Shown: positions 45,179 to 54,927 of the stretch, piece by piece | Position numbering within the stretch: position 1 is the first letter of the stretch | Layout of the letters: every line of letters starts with the position of its first letter | Source of the DNA: Splendidivirga corallicola | Lineage (GTDB): Bacteria; Bacteroidota; Bacteroidia; Cytophagales; Cyclobacteriaceae | Length of the DNA: 64,000 nt | Direction: 5' to 3' | Assembly (NCBI GenBank): GCA_030442035.1 | Contig: JAUJEA010000004.1 | Coordinates: 372,001-436,000 of the forward strand | Program-made: the position numbers and the translations under genes | Notes under the pieces: generated by a model | What the model saw: only the letters and a program-made list of their open reading frames with translations | Databases searched by the model: none | What the model was told of the DNA's origin: nothing

Positions 45179-47596
45179 ATGCTCAAAAACTACCTTAGAC
45201 TTGCTATCCGCAATCTTTTCAAGCGGAAGCTCTATTCATTCATCAATATTTTCGGTCTGGCCATTGGCATGGCGGCTTGCCTAGTCATCTTAAAATATGT
45301 GGAATTTGAGTTAAGCTTTGATAATTTTCACAAGAATGGAGATAATGTTTACCGTACGGTAACCACATCCTATGGAAATGGTGAACTGAGGGGAACATTT
45401 CCCTTGTCAGGATTTGCGCAAGGACCCTCATTGGTGGCCGATATTCCGGAATTCAAGACCTTTATCAGAACACATCCTATGTATGGTGGGGCGGTTTTTA
45501 ATTATCAGGATAAACGATTTTTTGAAGAGGAGATATTCTTTGTAGATTCCACTTTTTTGCATGTTTTTACATATGAGATGCTGCGGGGAAATGAGGATGC
45601 TTTAATGGAACCAAGCTCGATGGTCATTACTGAAACAATGGCTGAGAAGTATTTTGGACCGGACATTGACCCTATCGGAAAAACTTTAAACATAACGGGT
45701 GGTTGGGCTGATGGAGACTATAAAATAACGGGTATGATGAAAGATGTACCCGGAAATTCACATTTACAATTTGATTTTTTGCTTTCCTTCAACAACCTCT
45801 TTGACAATAGGCAATATCAAAACGATGATGGATGGGGTTGGAATAATTTCATCACTTATGTGGAATTATATCCTAATGCTGACCTGAATGCCGTGCATGA
45901 AAAGTTAATTACTTTTATCGATAAATATCAGGGCGAACAATTAGCTGAGTCCAATAGTCGTGAAGTACTTAAGCTTCAACCCATCAAAGATATTCATTTA
46001 AGCCCGGGCATGCAGGAAGAGCTAAGTGCTACTACCAGTATCAATACTATTTATTTTTTTGCCATCGTGGCCTTTTTTATTTTGGCAATTGCCTGGGTAA
46101 ACTATATCAATCTTTCCACTGCAAAAGCGATGGAAAGAGCTAGAGAGGTGGGCATAAAGAAAGCGATAGGAGCATACCGTCACCAATTGATTACTCAATT
46201 CCTCTTTGAGTCGATGTTGGTGAATTTAATCAGTGTGGTCATTGCCATATTGATGGTAATGTTAGCGCTGCCTTTATTGGGAGATATCGTTGATAAGGAC
46301 TTAACATTGAGCTTCGGAGATGCAGGACTTTGGTTGTTCTTGGTAGGTTTGTTTGCCCTGGGATCGCTGATCTCGGGAACTTATCCGGCTTTTGTACTAT
46401 CTTCCTTTAAAACTACTATAGTGATCAAAGGACAGTCGGGCAAGTCTGAAAAAGGTATTTCCTTAAGGAAATTGCTTGTTGTGTTCCAATTTGCGGCATC
46501 GCTTCTGTTGGTTGCCGGAACATTTTCGGTCTATCGACAAATTGATTTTATGCGGAATCAGGATAAGGGAATGAATATGGAGCAGATGCTCATCGTGAAA
46601 GGGCCCAGTATCTTCGAAAGAGAGAATTTAAGCGATCGGATACAAAGCCTTAAAAATGAGCTGAAAACTCATGCTGCTATTGTCAATGTTGCTACCTCCG
46701 GTACAATCCCCGGAGCTGGTTTCAATTGGGGAACCTCGATGAGGAAAGATGGAACAGAATTGAAAGAAGAGCGCAGTGGTAACGTAACCTGGGTCGATCC
46801 TGATTTCATTGATACCTATGGAATAGAACTTCTATCAGGTACTTCCTGGAATCCTGATAAGGCCTCTGATATGGAAAAGGTCCTGATCAATGAAATGGCC
46901 ATTGCCACCTTTGGTTTAGGTGATGTTGAGAAGGCATTGGAGGAGCGGATTATCATTGGAGATGATACCATTGGTATACTGGGTGTATTGAAAAATTATC
47001 ATTGGAATTCACTTAAAAGTGAACACGTGCCTGTATTATTGGCACCCAGCCGGGTATCCCGATCTAACATTTCCATCCATCTGAATACTAATAACATTCA
47101 AAATGCCATTGCACTGGTTAAGGAGCAATATGACAAAGCCTTTCCCGGAAATGTCTTTGAGTATTACTTTTTGGATGAGTTCTTTAACAGACAATATAGG
47201 GATGATCAACAATTTGCAGAGATATTTAGCCTCTTTGCCCTGTTTGCCATTTTAATTGCTTGTCTGGGATTATGGGCATTAGCCTCTTTTACCATTTCAC
47301 AACGTTTGAAGGAGATTGGGATCCGCAAAGTACTTGGAGCATCAACTACGAATATCATGTCTTTACTGTCTAAACAATTTTTAATGCTCATGTTAATTGC
47401 TTGTTTAGTGGCCATTCCATTAACCTGGTTTGGTGTCAAGGAATGGTTGGATAGTTATGCCTTTAAGATCAACATAGCCTGGGATCTGTTTGTTATTCCG
47501 GTGCTACTGCTGATGTTAATTTCCCTGATAACCGTAAGTTTCCATATCGTAAAAGGAGCCAATACTAATCCTGCAACGACCCTACGTTCAGAATAA
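45179..47596 (+). CDS. MacB/FtsX-type ABC transporter permease
   Basis: An 805-residue permease without the prefix domain of the 32405 gene. It begins with MLKNYLRLAIRNLFKRKLYS, the standard start of this group, then a membrane helix, a MacB periplasmic domain, FtsX helices (AREVGIKKAIGAYRHQLITQ near 321-340), a second periplasmic domain and final helices with EIGIRKVLGASTTNIMSLLS. No ATPase gene lies beside it. The two-component genes downstream converge on it and could control it, but no shared promoter is seen. Confidence 0.92.
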   Translation: MLKNYLRLAIRNLFKRKLYSFINIFGLAIGMAACLVILKYVEFELSFDNFHKNGDNVYRTVTTSYGNGELRGTFPLSGFAQGPSLVADIPEFKTFIRTHPMYGGAVFNYQDKRFFEEEIFFVDSTFLHVFTYEMLRGNEDALMEPSSMVITETMAEKYFGPDIDPIGKTLNITGGWADGDYKITGMMKDVPGNSHLQFDFLLSFNNLFDNRQYQNDDGWGWNNFITYVELYPNADLNAVHEKLITFIDKYQGEQLAESNSREVLKLQPIKDIHLSPGMQEELSATTSINTIYFFAIVAFFILAIAWVNYINLSTAKAMERAREVGIKKAIGAYRHQLITQFLFESMLVNLISVVIAILMVMLALPLLGDIVDKDLTLSFGDAGLWLFLVGLFALGSLISGTYPAFVLSSFKTTIVIKGQSGKSEKGISLRKLLVVFQFAASLLLVAGTFSVYRQIDFMRNQDKGMNMEQMLIVKGPSIFERENLSDRIQSLKNELKTHAAIVNVATSGTIPGAGFNWGTSMRKDGTELKEERSGNVTWVDPDFIDTYGIELLSGTSWNPDKASDMEKVLINEMAIATFGLGDVEKALEERIIIGDDTIGILGVLKNYHWNSLKSEHVPVLLAPSRVSRSNISIHLNTNNIQNAIALVKEQYDKAFPGNVFEYYFLDEFFNRQYRDDQQFAEIFSLFALFAILIACLGLWALASFTISQRLKEIGIRKVLGASTTNIMSLLSKQFLMLMLIACLVAIPLTWFGVKEWLDSYAFKINIAWDLFVIPVLLLMLISLITVSFHIVKGANTNPATTLRSE

Positions 47597-47600
47597 GACT

Positions 47601-47709
47601 TTTTTTAATTATGAGTTTTGAGTTATGAATTTTGAATTAAAAAAAGAAAGAGTGGATGTAAGCTGAGATTCAATTCAAAATTCATCATTAAAAATTCATA
47701 ATTAAAAAG
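47601..47709. terminator. long inverted repeat between convergent genes, probable two-way terminator
   Basis: Arms 47601-47638 and 47672-47709 are each 38 bases and pair at 34 positions, with a 33-base loop. Both arms are made from TTTTGAA/ATTCAAA-like heptamers and are rich in T on the exit side in both directions. The right arm covers the last codons and stop of the LytTR gene. Placement between two convergent genes fits a bidirectional terminator. Confidence 0.65.
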
Positions 47710-48412
47710 ATTTTTTCATCGTCAACCTGAATAGCTCCTTATAGGTTCGACTTATTGGGATTTCCTTTTCTCCGATTTCCACATCAAAAGCCGTATAGGC
47801 GGTTATTTTATTTTTGGCTACGATAAATGACTTATGTACCCTGATGAATTGGTCACTTGGTAATAAGTGCTCAAAATTACCGATGGACATTTTTGTGAAT
47901 ATTTCTCCATCCTCTAAGAATATCTTGACATAGTCTTTGAGTCCTTCTACATACTTAATATTGTTCAAGGATATTTTCAGATGTTTTCTATCAGCACGTA
48001 CCACGATATATTCATGACTTTCCTCAGGAGAAAAAGTAGCTGTTACTTTCGGCCCAACTTTATTTTGAAATTTATCAATGGCCTTTAAAAAGCGGTCAAA
48101 AGCAATTGGCTTGACCAAATAGTCCAGAACATCCAATTCAAAACCTTCCACTGCAAATTCACGGTAAGCTGTTGTGATAATGATTTCCGGTTTTTGTTGC
48201 AGAATTTTAATGAGCTCCAACCCATTGATGTCAGGCATTTCAATATCCAAAAACAGCAGATCAACCTGCTCTGTTTTTAACTTGGAAAATGCCAGAAGAG
48301 GCTCCGTGAATTTTCCGGCTATTTCAAATTGAGGCAATTTTTTCAAATGGGCAACCAGAACATCAATTGCCAGTGGTTCATCATCAATTATGAAGCATTT
48401 AAATTGACTCAT
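47702..48412 (-). CDS. LytTR-family response regulator
   Basis: A 236-residue response regulator. The receiver domain has acidic IIDDEP at residues 8-13, phospho-acceptor Asp56 in LFLDIEMPD, and a conserved Lys in YLVKPI near 105. The C-terminal LytTR DNA-binding domain (about 130-232) includes YIVVRADRKHLKISLNNIKY and FIRVHKSFIVAKNKI. Its start overlaps the kinase stop by four bases. LytTR regulators bind direct-repeat promoters, but none was identified here. Confidence 0.95.
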   Translation of the reverse strand: MSQFKCFIIDDEPLAIDVLVAHLKKLPQFEIAGKFTEPLLAFSKLKTEQVDLLFLDIEMPDINGLELIKILQQKPEIIITTAYREFAVEGFELDVLDYLVKPIAFDRFLKAIDKFQNKVGPKVTATFSPEESHEYIVVRADRKHLKISLNNIKYVEGLKDYVKIFLEDGEIFTKMSIGNFEHLLPSDQFIRVHKSFIVAKNKITAYTAFDVEIGEKEIPISRTYKELFRLTMKKSF

Positions 48413-49467
48413 GTATCTAATTTCAACTCCAAACGAACGCTGAAGAAATGCTTATTATCTTCAATTGTTAGTTGATGTCGGTTTGGATAAAGTAAATTAA
48501 ATCTTTCCTTAACATTTTTCAATCCGATACCAATTTTATTGGGACTGGGATGATGATTTTTATAACGTTTACTATTTTCTACACTTACAATTAACAGTCC
48601 ATCAAACATCTTGATCTTAATTTTGATCCAGAATAAACCGTTTTCATCTTTTCCTCCGTGTTTAAAACAGTTTTCAACAAACGGTAATAAAATAAGCGGT
48701 GCTGTTTTCAAAGAATCATTTACTTTGCTAACACGCAGGTCCACCTTCAGCTGTTCCCCATACCTCAATTTTTCCAGGTCAATATAATTCTGAATCAATT
48801 TTATTTCTGATGACAGTGAAACTTCTCCTTTATCGGTCTGATAAACAAGATAATCCAGCAAATCAGAGAGCTTTAAAATGCTGGAAGCCGTGAGCGAAGA
48901 GTTTTGCATGGCAAGACTGTAAATGTTGTTCAAGGTATTAAACAGAAAGTGGGGATGGAGCTGTCTTTTTAACAATTGAATTTCAATCTTAGCCTTGGCT
49001 TCGGTGAGTTGCCTGTTTAAGAGTTCTTTTTTTCGCCAATCTCCAATGATATTCAAGCATATGGCCAAAGCAATGACAGCATAATCTCTGATGACATTCT
49101 TTAGCACTTTGGTAGGCGGAATATTCTGGAGCTCATCATAATTGATGAAGTTGATCAACTCCAACCATTTTATTCTACCATAAAATACAACACCCATCAT
49201 GGCAATGACAACAAGGACAAACAGCCATATTTTTCTTTGTTGTAAAAGACGAGGGACCGCATAAAATGCTATGAAATATGTGGGGATCATCAGCAAAGGG
49301 AGCGAAAGTAGTATGGAACGTAAAAAGATCCAGCGTTGTGTAGCGCTTATGTGAATTATGTTGGCCAGATATTCCGATAGCACATAAACTGACCAAAGCA
49401 ACAAATGGATGATCAGATTCCTTTTTGGAACACGACTGCCTTGAATAAGTTTTGTCATAGCAATCAA
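48409..49467 (-). CDS. LytS/YehU-type sensor histidine kinase
   Basis: A 352-residue membrane kinase with four N-terminal membrane segments (to about residue 145). The His_kinase motif LHPHFLFNTLNNIYSLA (near 191-207) supplies the phosphorylated histidine, and an ATPase domain shows LPFVENCFKHG and GIGLKNVKERF. It has no separate sensor domain, so the signal is likely sensed in the membrane. It pairs with the overlapping LytTR regulator. Target genes are not visible. Confidence 0.95.
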   Translation of the reverse strand: MIAMTKLIQGSRVPKRNLIIHLLLWSVYVLSEYLANIIHISATQRWIFLRSILLSLPLLMIPTYFIAFYAVPRLLQQRKIWLFVLVVIAMMGVVFYGRIKWLELINFINYDELQNIPPTKVLKNVIRDYAVIALAICLNIIGDWRKKELLNRQLTEAKAKIEIQLLKRQLHPHFLFNTLNNIYSLAMQNSSLTASSILKLSDLLDYLVYQTDKGEVSLSSEIKLIQNYIDLEKLRYGEQLKVDLRVSKVNDSLKTAPLILLPFVENCFKHGGKDENGLFWIKIKIKMFDGLLIVSVENSKRYKNHHPSPNKIGIGLKNVKERFNLLYPNRHQLTIEDNKHFFSVRLELKLDT

Positions 49468-49668
49468 ATATCGACAATAAATAATAGCAAGTTAAGTATA
49501 GTCTACCAACTGCCAATTTTAGTAGATGACTTACCTCATATATATCCTAATTGATATGGAATGAGCTTTTTAGGTTTCTTATAGACAAAAACATGGAGCA
49601 TGTCGATTATTCAATCTCTCGATCAAATGATTCTCTAAGTTTAGACCAAAAATGTTCCACTAAACATT

Positions 49669-50118
49669 ATGATCATGAAACTAGAAGTAAAACATTTTCT
49701 TGTTGTTACAATTGCTCTATTATGTTGTATTCCATTTTCTTCAAGTAATGCTATCGAAAATGAATTATTTATCACTGATTATCAGTGTAATAAGGATAGA
49801 GAAATTGGTGGTGCTTACTTGACTTTTGCAGGGAAGTTCGGAGGAGAAATTACAAAAGCAGACCTCCAAAAGTATAGCAAACTGGATATCCATGGATGTG
49901 CCCATGGCTCGAAGATTTATCAATTAACCATTGTCATTACAAAGAGTGGTAAGGAATCTACAGAGTCATCCAAAACTGATAATCTCACCAGGATCATGCT
50001 GGCAGAACTTAGAAGCTTATCCAAAGGCGACACTTTTACTTTCAAAAAAGTCAAAGCCAATTTACCCAATGGTCGTGGATCAGTGGATGTGACTAGTAGA
50101 GTATTTACTATCGTCTGA
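49669..50118 (+). CDS. small secreted protein with GldM C-terminal-like sequence
   Basis: A 149-residue protein with a signal peptide (VKHFLVVTIALLCCIPFSSS, cleavage near residue 27). The C-terminal half (RIMLAELRSLSKGDTFTFKK then VKANLPNGRGSVDVTSRVF) resembles the last domain of GldM, a gliding/T9SS trunk protein. It is far shorter than GldM and lacks the membrane part, so it is not a T9SS core component; it may be a free-standing relative. An ATG six bases later (49675) is an equally good start. Confidence 0.65.
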   Translation: MIMKLEVKHFLVVTIALLCCIPFSSSNAIENELFITDYQCNKDREIGGAYLTFAGKFGGEITKADLQKYSKLDIHGCAHGSKIYQLTIVITKSGKESTESSKTDNLTRIMLAELRSLSKGDTFTFKKVKANLPNGRGSVDVTSRVFTIV

Positions 50119-50133
50119 AAACCCCTTAGGTCT

Positions 50134-50163
50134 CAAAGAGAAGGCTCATTGACCTTCTCTTTG
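50134..50163. terminator. 11-bp perfect stem-loop behind the small secreted protein
   Basis: CAAAGAGAAGG (50134-50144) and CCTTCTCTTTG (50153-50163) pair perfectly around an 8-base loop, 16 bases after the stop codon. No long T run follows, so it may terminate with help or only protect the 3' end. Confidence 0.65.
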
Positions 50164-50214
50164 TGTCACAAGCCATAGGTTCCTCAAAAACAGAAAGATA
50201 TTGGTAGCATCGAA

Positions 50215-50301
50215 AATTACGAATTTCAAATTACGGAACCCCTGCTATCCTTCCACTTCAATACACCAACACCTCAACACTTCAACACATAAACACACAC
50301 A
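50215..50301. repeat. heptamer (AATTACG) and octamer (CACTTCAA) arrays
   Basis: Units AATTACG AATTTCA AATTACG lie at 50215-50235. Six 8-bp units from CACTTCAA to CACACACA lie at 50254-50301. The arrays fill part of the gap of about 300 bases before the PKS gene, which holds no other feature I can name. Confidence 0.7.
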
Positions 50302-50424
50302 ATATGCAACTTATGCCTTGAAGCATTATCTTTGATATAAGGTAGAGAATCGACAATAGGGAAACCTTCATCTTTTCCTAAGTTTTAGTCGATGATCTAT
50401 TGATAATCAAAATGAATTTGCTGC

Positions 50425-53400
50425 ATGGGTAAAATGAAGATTAGTGATGGAGTGGCCATAATCGGGATGGCATGTAAATTTCCGGGTGCTGATAATATTA
50501 AAGCTTTCTGGGAGAATTTAAGAAATGGTGAGGAATCGATCTCTTTTTTTAGTGAAAAAGAATTATTGAATGGAGGTATACCTCTAAATGATGTCAAATC
50601 AAGGGAATATGTAAAAGCAAAGGGTTATATCAAAGACTGCGATTATTTTGATGCGGATTTTTTTGGATACCCACCCAGAGATGCGGTCCGGATGGACCCT
50701 CAGATAAGGCTTTTACATGAGTGCTCTTACCAGGCTTTGGAGAGCGCGGCCTACGACCCCGGAAATACAAGTGATAAAATAGGCGCCTTTTTTGGAGCAA
50801 ATGAAAACCAGGAATGGTTGAGATTGATTAGTCAGCAAATGACCAATGATCCATCGGATCAATATGATAATTTTATACTCAATTTTAGAGAATATACCGC
50901 CACCAGAGTAGCGCATAACCTGAATTTGACAGGACCCTCCTTTACAGTACTGACCGCATGTTCAACTTCTTTGGTGGCTGTGCATTTAGCATGCCAATCG
51001 TTGGAAAGCGGTGAATGCGACATGGCACTAGCCGGAGGTGTTTCTCTTTCATTTCCCATGAAGGCCGGATACCATTACAGAGAAGGACTGATGGTATCGG
51101 AAGATGGACATTGCAGAACTTTTGATCAGAATGCAAGTGGTACTGTATTCGGTGATGGTATCGGTGTAGTGCTTTTGAAGCCATTACCCAAAGCTATTAG
51201 GGACAATGATCATATACATGCAGTCATTAAGGGATCAGCGATCAATAATGATGGGAGTGAGAAAAAAGGATATACCGCACCAAGTCAAAAGGGACAGGAG
51301 GCTGTCATCAGGTCTGCACTGAAAAATGCAGGTATTGACCCAAGATCTGTCGGATATATTGAAGCACATGGTACAGCTACCAGGGTAGGTGATCCTATCG
51401 AGACTATGGCATTAAAAAACAGTTATGGTCCCACAAAATCAGGTTTTAGGAAAATAGGGTCAGTTAAAACTAATATAGGCCATGTCAATGTAGCTTCCGG
51501 AGCAGCTTCCCTGATCAAAGTAGCACTGGCTGTTGCAAATGGTGAAATACCACCACATTTGAATTTCAATAAGTTGAACCCTGAAATAGAGGGGGATGAT
51601 ACTTATTTTTCTATCAATACCGAACTATCCACATTTCCAAGAAATGATGAACCCAGAAGGGCAGGGGTAAGTGCTTTTGGTTTTGGAGGGACAAATGCTC
51701 ACATGATCGTAGAGGAACCTCCAAAAAGACGGACCATAAGAACAGCCACAAGACGAAGACTAGTACCTATTTCGGCCCGTTCTCTAGAAGCTCTTCAAAA
51801 ACGTGAAGACGATCTTATTGATTATTTGGATAAGAATACTTTTAATGTCAAGGATGTGGCTTTCTCATTGAGTGAGGGAAGAAAGCATTTTAAGTATAGA
51901 AATTTGGTCATTAGTGAAGATCTGGAAGAACTCATTGGAGCCCTTAAAGAATCTAAAAAAACGACACCTTCTGTAGCTTCCAAAAAGAAAATGGTTTTCC
52001 TTTTTCCGGGTCAGGGCTCTCAATATGTAAACATGGCCAAGGGACTGTTTGAGAATGAACCGGTTTTCAGGGAGACATTGATGACCTGCGACCGTATTTT
52101 ACGTCCGCTTTTACAGGTATCCCTGATAGAACTCATTTATCCTATCAATGCAGCACCTGAAACGGCACAGAAGAAATTGATGAAAACACAGTTTGCCCAG
52201 CCTGCTATTTTCTCCATTTCATATTCCATTGCCAAGTTATTGGAAAGCCTTGGCATAAAACCGGATATTATGGTTGGTCATAGTGTGGGTGAATACACGG
52301 CTGCCTGTTTATCCGGTGTATTTACCTTAAAAGATGCACTTCATCTGGTGGCAAAAAGAGGGAAGCTGATCCAGAATCTACCAACTGGTGAGATGATGGT
52401 AGTGACCCTTGATCAAAATGAATTGGATCAATACTTAAGCTCCGAGGTCTCCCTGGCAGCTGTAAATGCACCGGGATTGTCTGTTTTGTCGGGGACAGCT
52501 CAGGCCATTTCCACAGTAAAGGAAAGACTCTCGGAAGCTGGAGCCACAACACAAGCGCTTCACACTTCCCATCCCTTTCATTCTCATAAAATGGAGCCTA
52601 TATTAAGTGATTTTGAGGCAATATTCGAAAATGAAATCAAACCACGGCAAGGGAAAATTACCATGATTTCAACAGTGACCGGAAAGGAAACGAAGAATGG
52701 AGATCTGAGCACGGCAGATTACTGGAAGAAAAATATCAGACAAACCGTTCAATTTTCCTCAGCCATTCAAAAGCTTCTGACTGATGACTATATAATGCTG
52801 GAAGTCGGTCCGGGAACAACTTTGGGAGCTTTGGTTAAAATGAATCAAAATGGTCATCCCTTACCAAACACCCTTTCAACAGTTCCCAATCCCTTAGATC
52901 AGCATGATGATCATTTATATTTTCTAAAGACCTTAGGAAATCTTTGGAAGTCCGGGATGGAAATATCGTGGAAGAAGCTGTTTCATGGAGAAAAACCCGG
53001 AAGGATACCTTTGCCAACTTATCCATTTGAAAGACAGAAATTTTCACCGGTCCAGGGCAGAATGCAGGAGTCGGGCCAACCTTCAGCCAGGGAGCATTTA
53101 ATTAAAAATCCGGACTTAAAGGAGTGGTTTTATGTTCCAACCTGGAAGCGTACATTGGCATCAGGAGCAGACCTAAATTTTAAGAAAAAATACAACTGGT
53201 TAATATTTTCCGATGATTCGGCATTGAGCAACACGTTGATGAAATACCTGGACAATGCAGGTCAGCGATATGTCACGCTAAGAGCAGGAAAGAAATTTGA
53301 ACAACTTAATCAACACGAGTTCACTTTGAACCCCACCTCGTTGGATGATTATGAGCGTTTTTTTACTTCTATCGAAAAACATAAATTATTGCCCGACAGG

Positions 53401-54924
53401 ATCATTCATTTATGGAGTTATCAAAAAAAGAGAAAAGCTAAAAAACATCAATATCCACAGTTTTTTAGCCTTTTATTTTTGGCTCAGGTTATAGGAAAAC
53501 ACAATTATACAAGAGAGCTGAATCTTGCCGTAATCACTCGGGAGGCACAGCAGATCATTGGAACTGAAGACCTTAATACAAGTGCCGCTGAAGTATTCGG
53601 ACCTTTAAAAGTGATCCCACAGGAATTTCCAAGTATTCAAAGTGTGAATATTGATTTTGAGAGGGATCAATTAAAAACGGAGGATCAGTGCGAACATATT
53701 TTTAGAGAGTTGCAGGGGGCTATGGATGAAATTACCGTTGGCTACCGGAACCAATGGCGATGGGTACAACGGTTCGAAAAATGCCCTGTAGAAAAAACTT
53801 CAAAGGAGAATAAGATAAGAAAAGACGGAGTGTTTCTTATAACCGGAGGGTTGGGTGGTTTAGGCCTGGTCATGGCCGACCTGTTAACAAAGCATGCTCA
53901 AGCGGGGATAATATTAACGACCAGATCCGAATTCCCTTCAGAAAATGACTGGGACACCTGGCTTCGAACCAAACCAAAAGATAACAAGATCAGTGCAAAA
54001 ATAAGGCGCTTACAAAAGCTGGTTAAAAAAGGTGCCAGGATCAAAATAGTCCAGGCAGATGTTTCTGATTTCAAAGAAATGAAATCTAAAATCACACTTG
54101 CTGAAAAAGAATTAGGTATGATCAATGGAGTAATTCATGCTGCAGGCTTACCCGGAGAGGGAATTATTCAATTAAAGGAACTGGATGTAATTGAGAAGGT
54201 CATGAAGCCTAAACTGGAAGGAACGGAAAATCTATTGGATATTTTTAAAGAACATGAGCTCGATTTTATGATGTTGTGTTCATCCATTGCTTCGATCCTT
54301 GGAGGGGTGGGCCTGGTTGATTATTGCTCAGCCAATGGTTATCTGGATTCAGTTGCTATGGCAAGAAAACTGAAAGGCAACGGGTCGATCATTTCAGTGA
54401 ACTGGGACATGTGGGGAGAGACGGGTATGGGGCTCAAAACTTATGTGCCAACAGAGCTGAAAGAATGGTTCGACAATGAACTTAAGAATGGTATTACATC
54501 CAGGGAAGGACAGGAGGTTTTTAGAAGGATCATTAACTGGAATGGTAGCCCAAATGTAATAATTTCTACAAGGGATCTTCAAACCAGAATCAATTTATGG
54601 ATTAAGCGGGAATTTTTTAAAGAACAGGAATCTTCCAAAAATGAGGAAAAAGAAAAACCCAAATTTTCAAGGCCGAATTTGAGCATTGAGTACGTTGCGC
54701 CAAATTCAAAAACTGAACAGAAAGTAGCAAAACATTGGGGAGACCTTTTTGGTATTGAGAAAATCGGGCGATATGATAATTTCTTTGAAATTGGAGGTCA
54801 TTCACTTTTAGCAACCATATTAGTCAATAAACTCCGGAAGGAGTTTGGAAAGAACTTGTCTATCCGTGATGTCATGGATCATCCTACTGTTAATGAAATA
54901 GCAACCGTTATCGATAACAAATAG
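50425..54924 (+). CDS. single-module type I polyketide synthase (KS-AT-KR-ACP)
   Basis: A 1499-residue PKS. Ketosynthase: about 8-430, with Cys179 in TACSTS and the two histidines in EAHGTATRVGDP and KTNIGHVN. Acyltransferase: about 520-830, with GHSVGEYTAAC and a PFHS motif that suggests malonyl-CoA. Ketoreductase: about 1130-1370, with GGLGGLGLVMADLL and YCSANGYLD. ACP: 1430-1499, with the phosphopantetheine serine in IGGHSLL (near 1459). All active-site residues seem present. There is no dehydratase, enoylreductase, thioesterase or loading domain. The gene has no PKS neighbours, so one extension step or iterative use is likely. Product unknown. Confidence 0.94.
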   Translation: MGKMKISDGVAIIGMACKFPGADNIKAFWENLRNGEESISFFSEKELLNGGIPLNDVKSREYVKAKGYIKDCDYFDADFFGYPPRDAVRMDPQIRLLHECSYQALESAAYDPGNTSDKIGAFFGANENQEWLRLISQQMTNDPSDQYDNFILNFREYTATRVAHNLNLTGPSFTVLTACSTSLVAVHLACQSLESGECDMALAGGVSLSFPMKAGYHYREGLMVSEDGHCRTFDQNASGTVFGDGIGVVLLKPLPKAIRDNDHIHAVIKGSAINNDGSEKKGYTAPSQKGQEAVIRSALKNAGIDPRSVGYIEAHGTATRVGDPIETMALKNSYGPTKSGFRKIGSVKTNIGHVNVASGAASLIKVALAVANGEIPPHLNFNKLNPEIEGDDTYFSINTELSTFPRNDEPRRAGVSAFGFGGTNAHMIVEEPPKRRTIRTATRRRLVPISARSLEALQKREDDLIDYLDKNTFNVKDVAFSLSEGRKHFKYRNLVISEDLEELIGALKESKKTTPSVASKKKMVFLFPGQGSQYVNMAKGLFENEPVFRETLMTCDRILRPLLQVSLIELIYPINAAPETAQKKLMKTQFAQPAIFSISYSIAKLLESLGIKPDIMVGHSVGEYTAACLSGVFTLKDALHLVAKRGKLIQNLPTGEMMVVTLDQNELDQYLSSEVSLAAVNAPGLSVLSGTAQAISTVKERLSEAGATTQALHTSHPFHSHKMEPILSDFEAIFENEIKPRQGKITMISTVTGKETKNGDLSTADYWKKNIRQTVQFSSAIQKLLTDDYIMLEVGPGTTLGALVKMNQNGHPLPNTLSTVPNPLDQHDDHLYFLKTLGNLWKSGMEISWKKLFHGEKPGRIPLPTYPFERQKFSPVQGRMQESGQPSAREHLIKNPDLKEWFYVPTWKRTLASGADLNFKKKYNWLIFSDDSALSNTLMKYLDNAGQRYVTLRAGKKFEQLNQHEFTLNPTSLDDYERFFTSIEKHKLLPDRIIHLWSYQKKRKAKKHQYPQFFSLLFLAQVIGKHNYTRELNLAVITREAQQIIGTEDLNTSAAEVFGPLKVIPQEFPSIQSVNIDFERDQLKTEDQCEHIFRELQGAMDEITVGYRNQWRWVQRFEKCPVEKTSKENKIRKDGVFLITGGLGGLGLVMADLLTKHAQAGIILTTRSEFPSENDWDTWLRTKPKDNKISAKIRRLQKLVKKGARIKIVQADVSDFKEMKSKITLAEKELGMINGVIHAAGLPGEGIIQLKELDVIEKVMKPKLEGTENLLDIFKEHELDFMMLCSSIASILGGVGLVDYCSANGYLDSVAMARKLKGNGSIISVNWDMWGETGMGLKTYVPTELKEWFDNELKNGITSREGQEVFRRIINWNGSPNVIISTRDLQTRINLWIKREFFKEQESSKNEEKEKPKFSRPNLSIEYVAPNSKTEQKVAKHWGDLFGIEKIGRYDNFFEIGGHSLLATILVNKLRKEFGKNLSIRDVMDHPTVNEIATVIDNK

Positions 54925-54927
54925 TCC

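Noticed and set aside
49669-50118. GldM itself
   Set aside because: Only the last-domain-like part is present and there is no membrane helix or gldK/L/N neighbour, so it is not the T9SS motor component.
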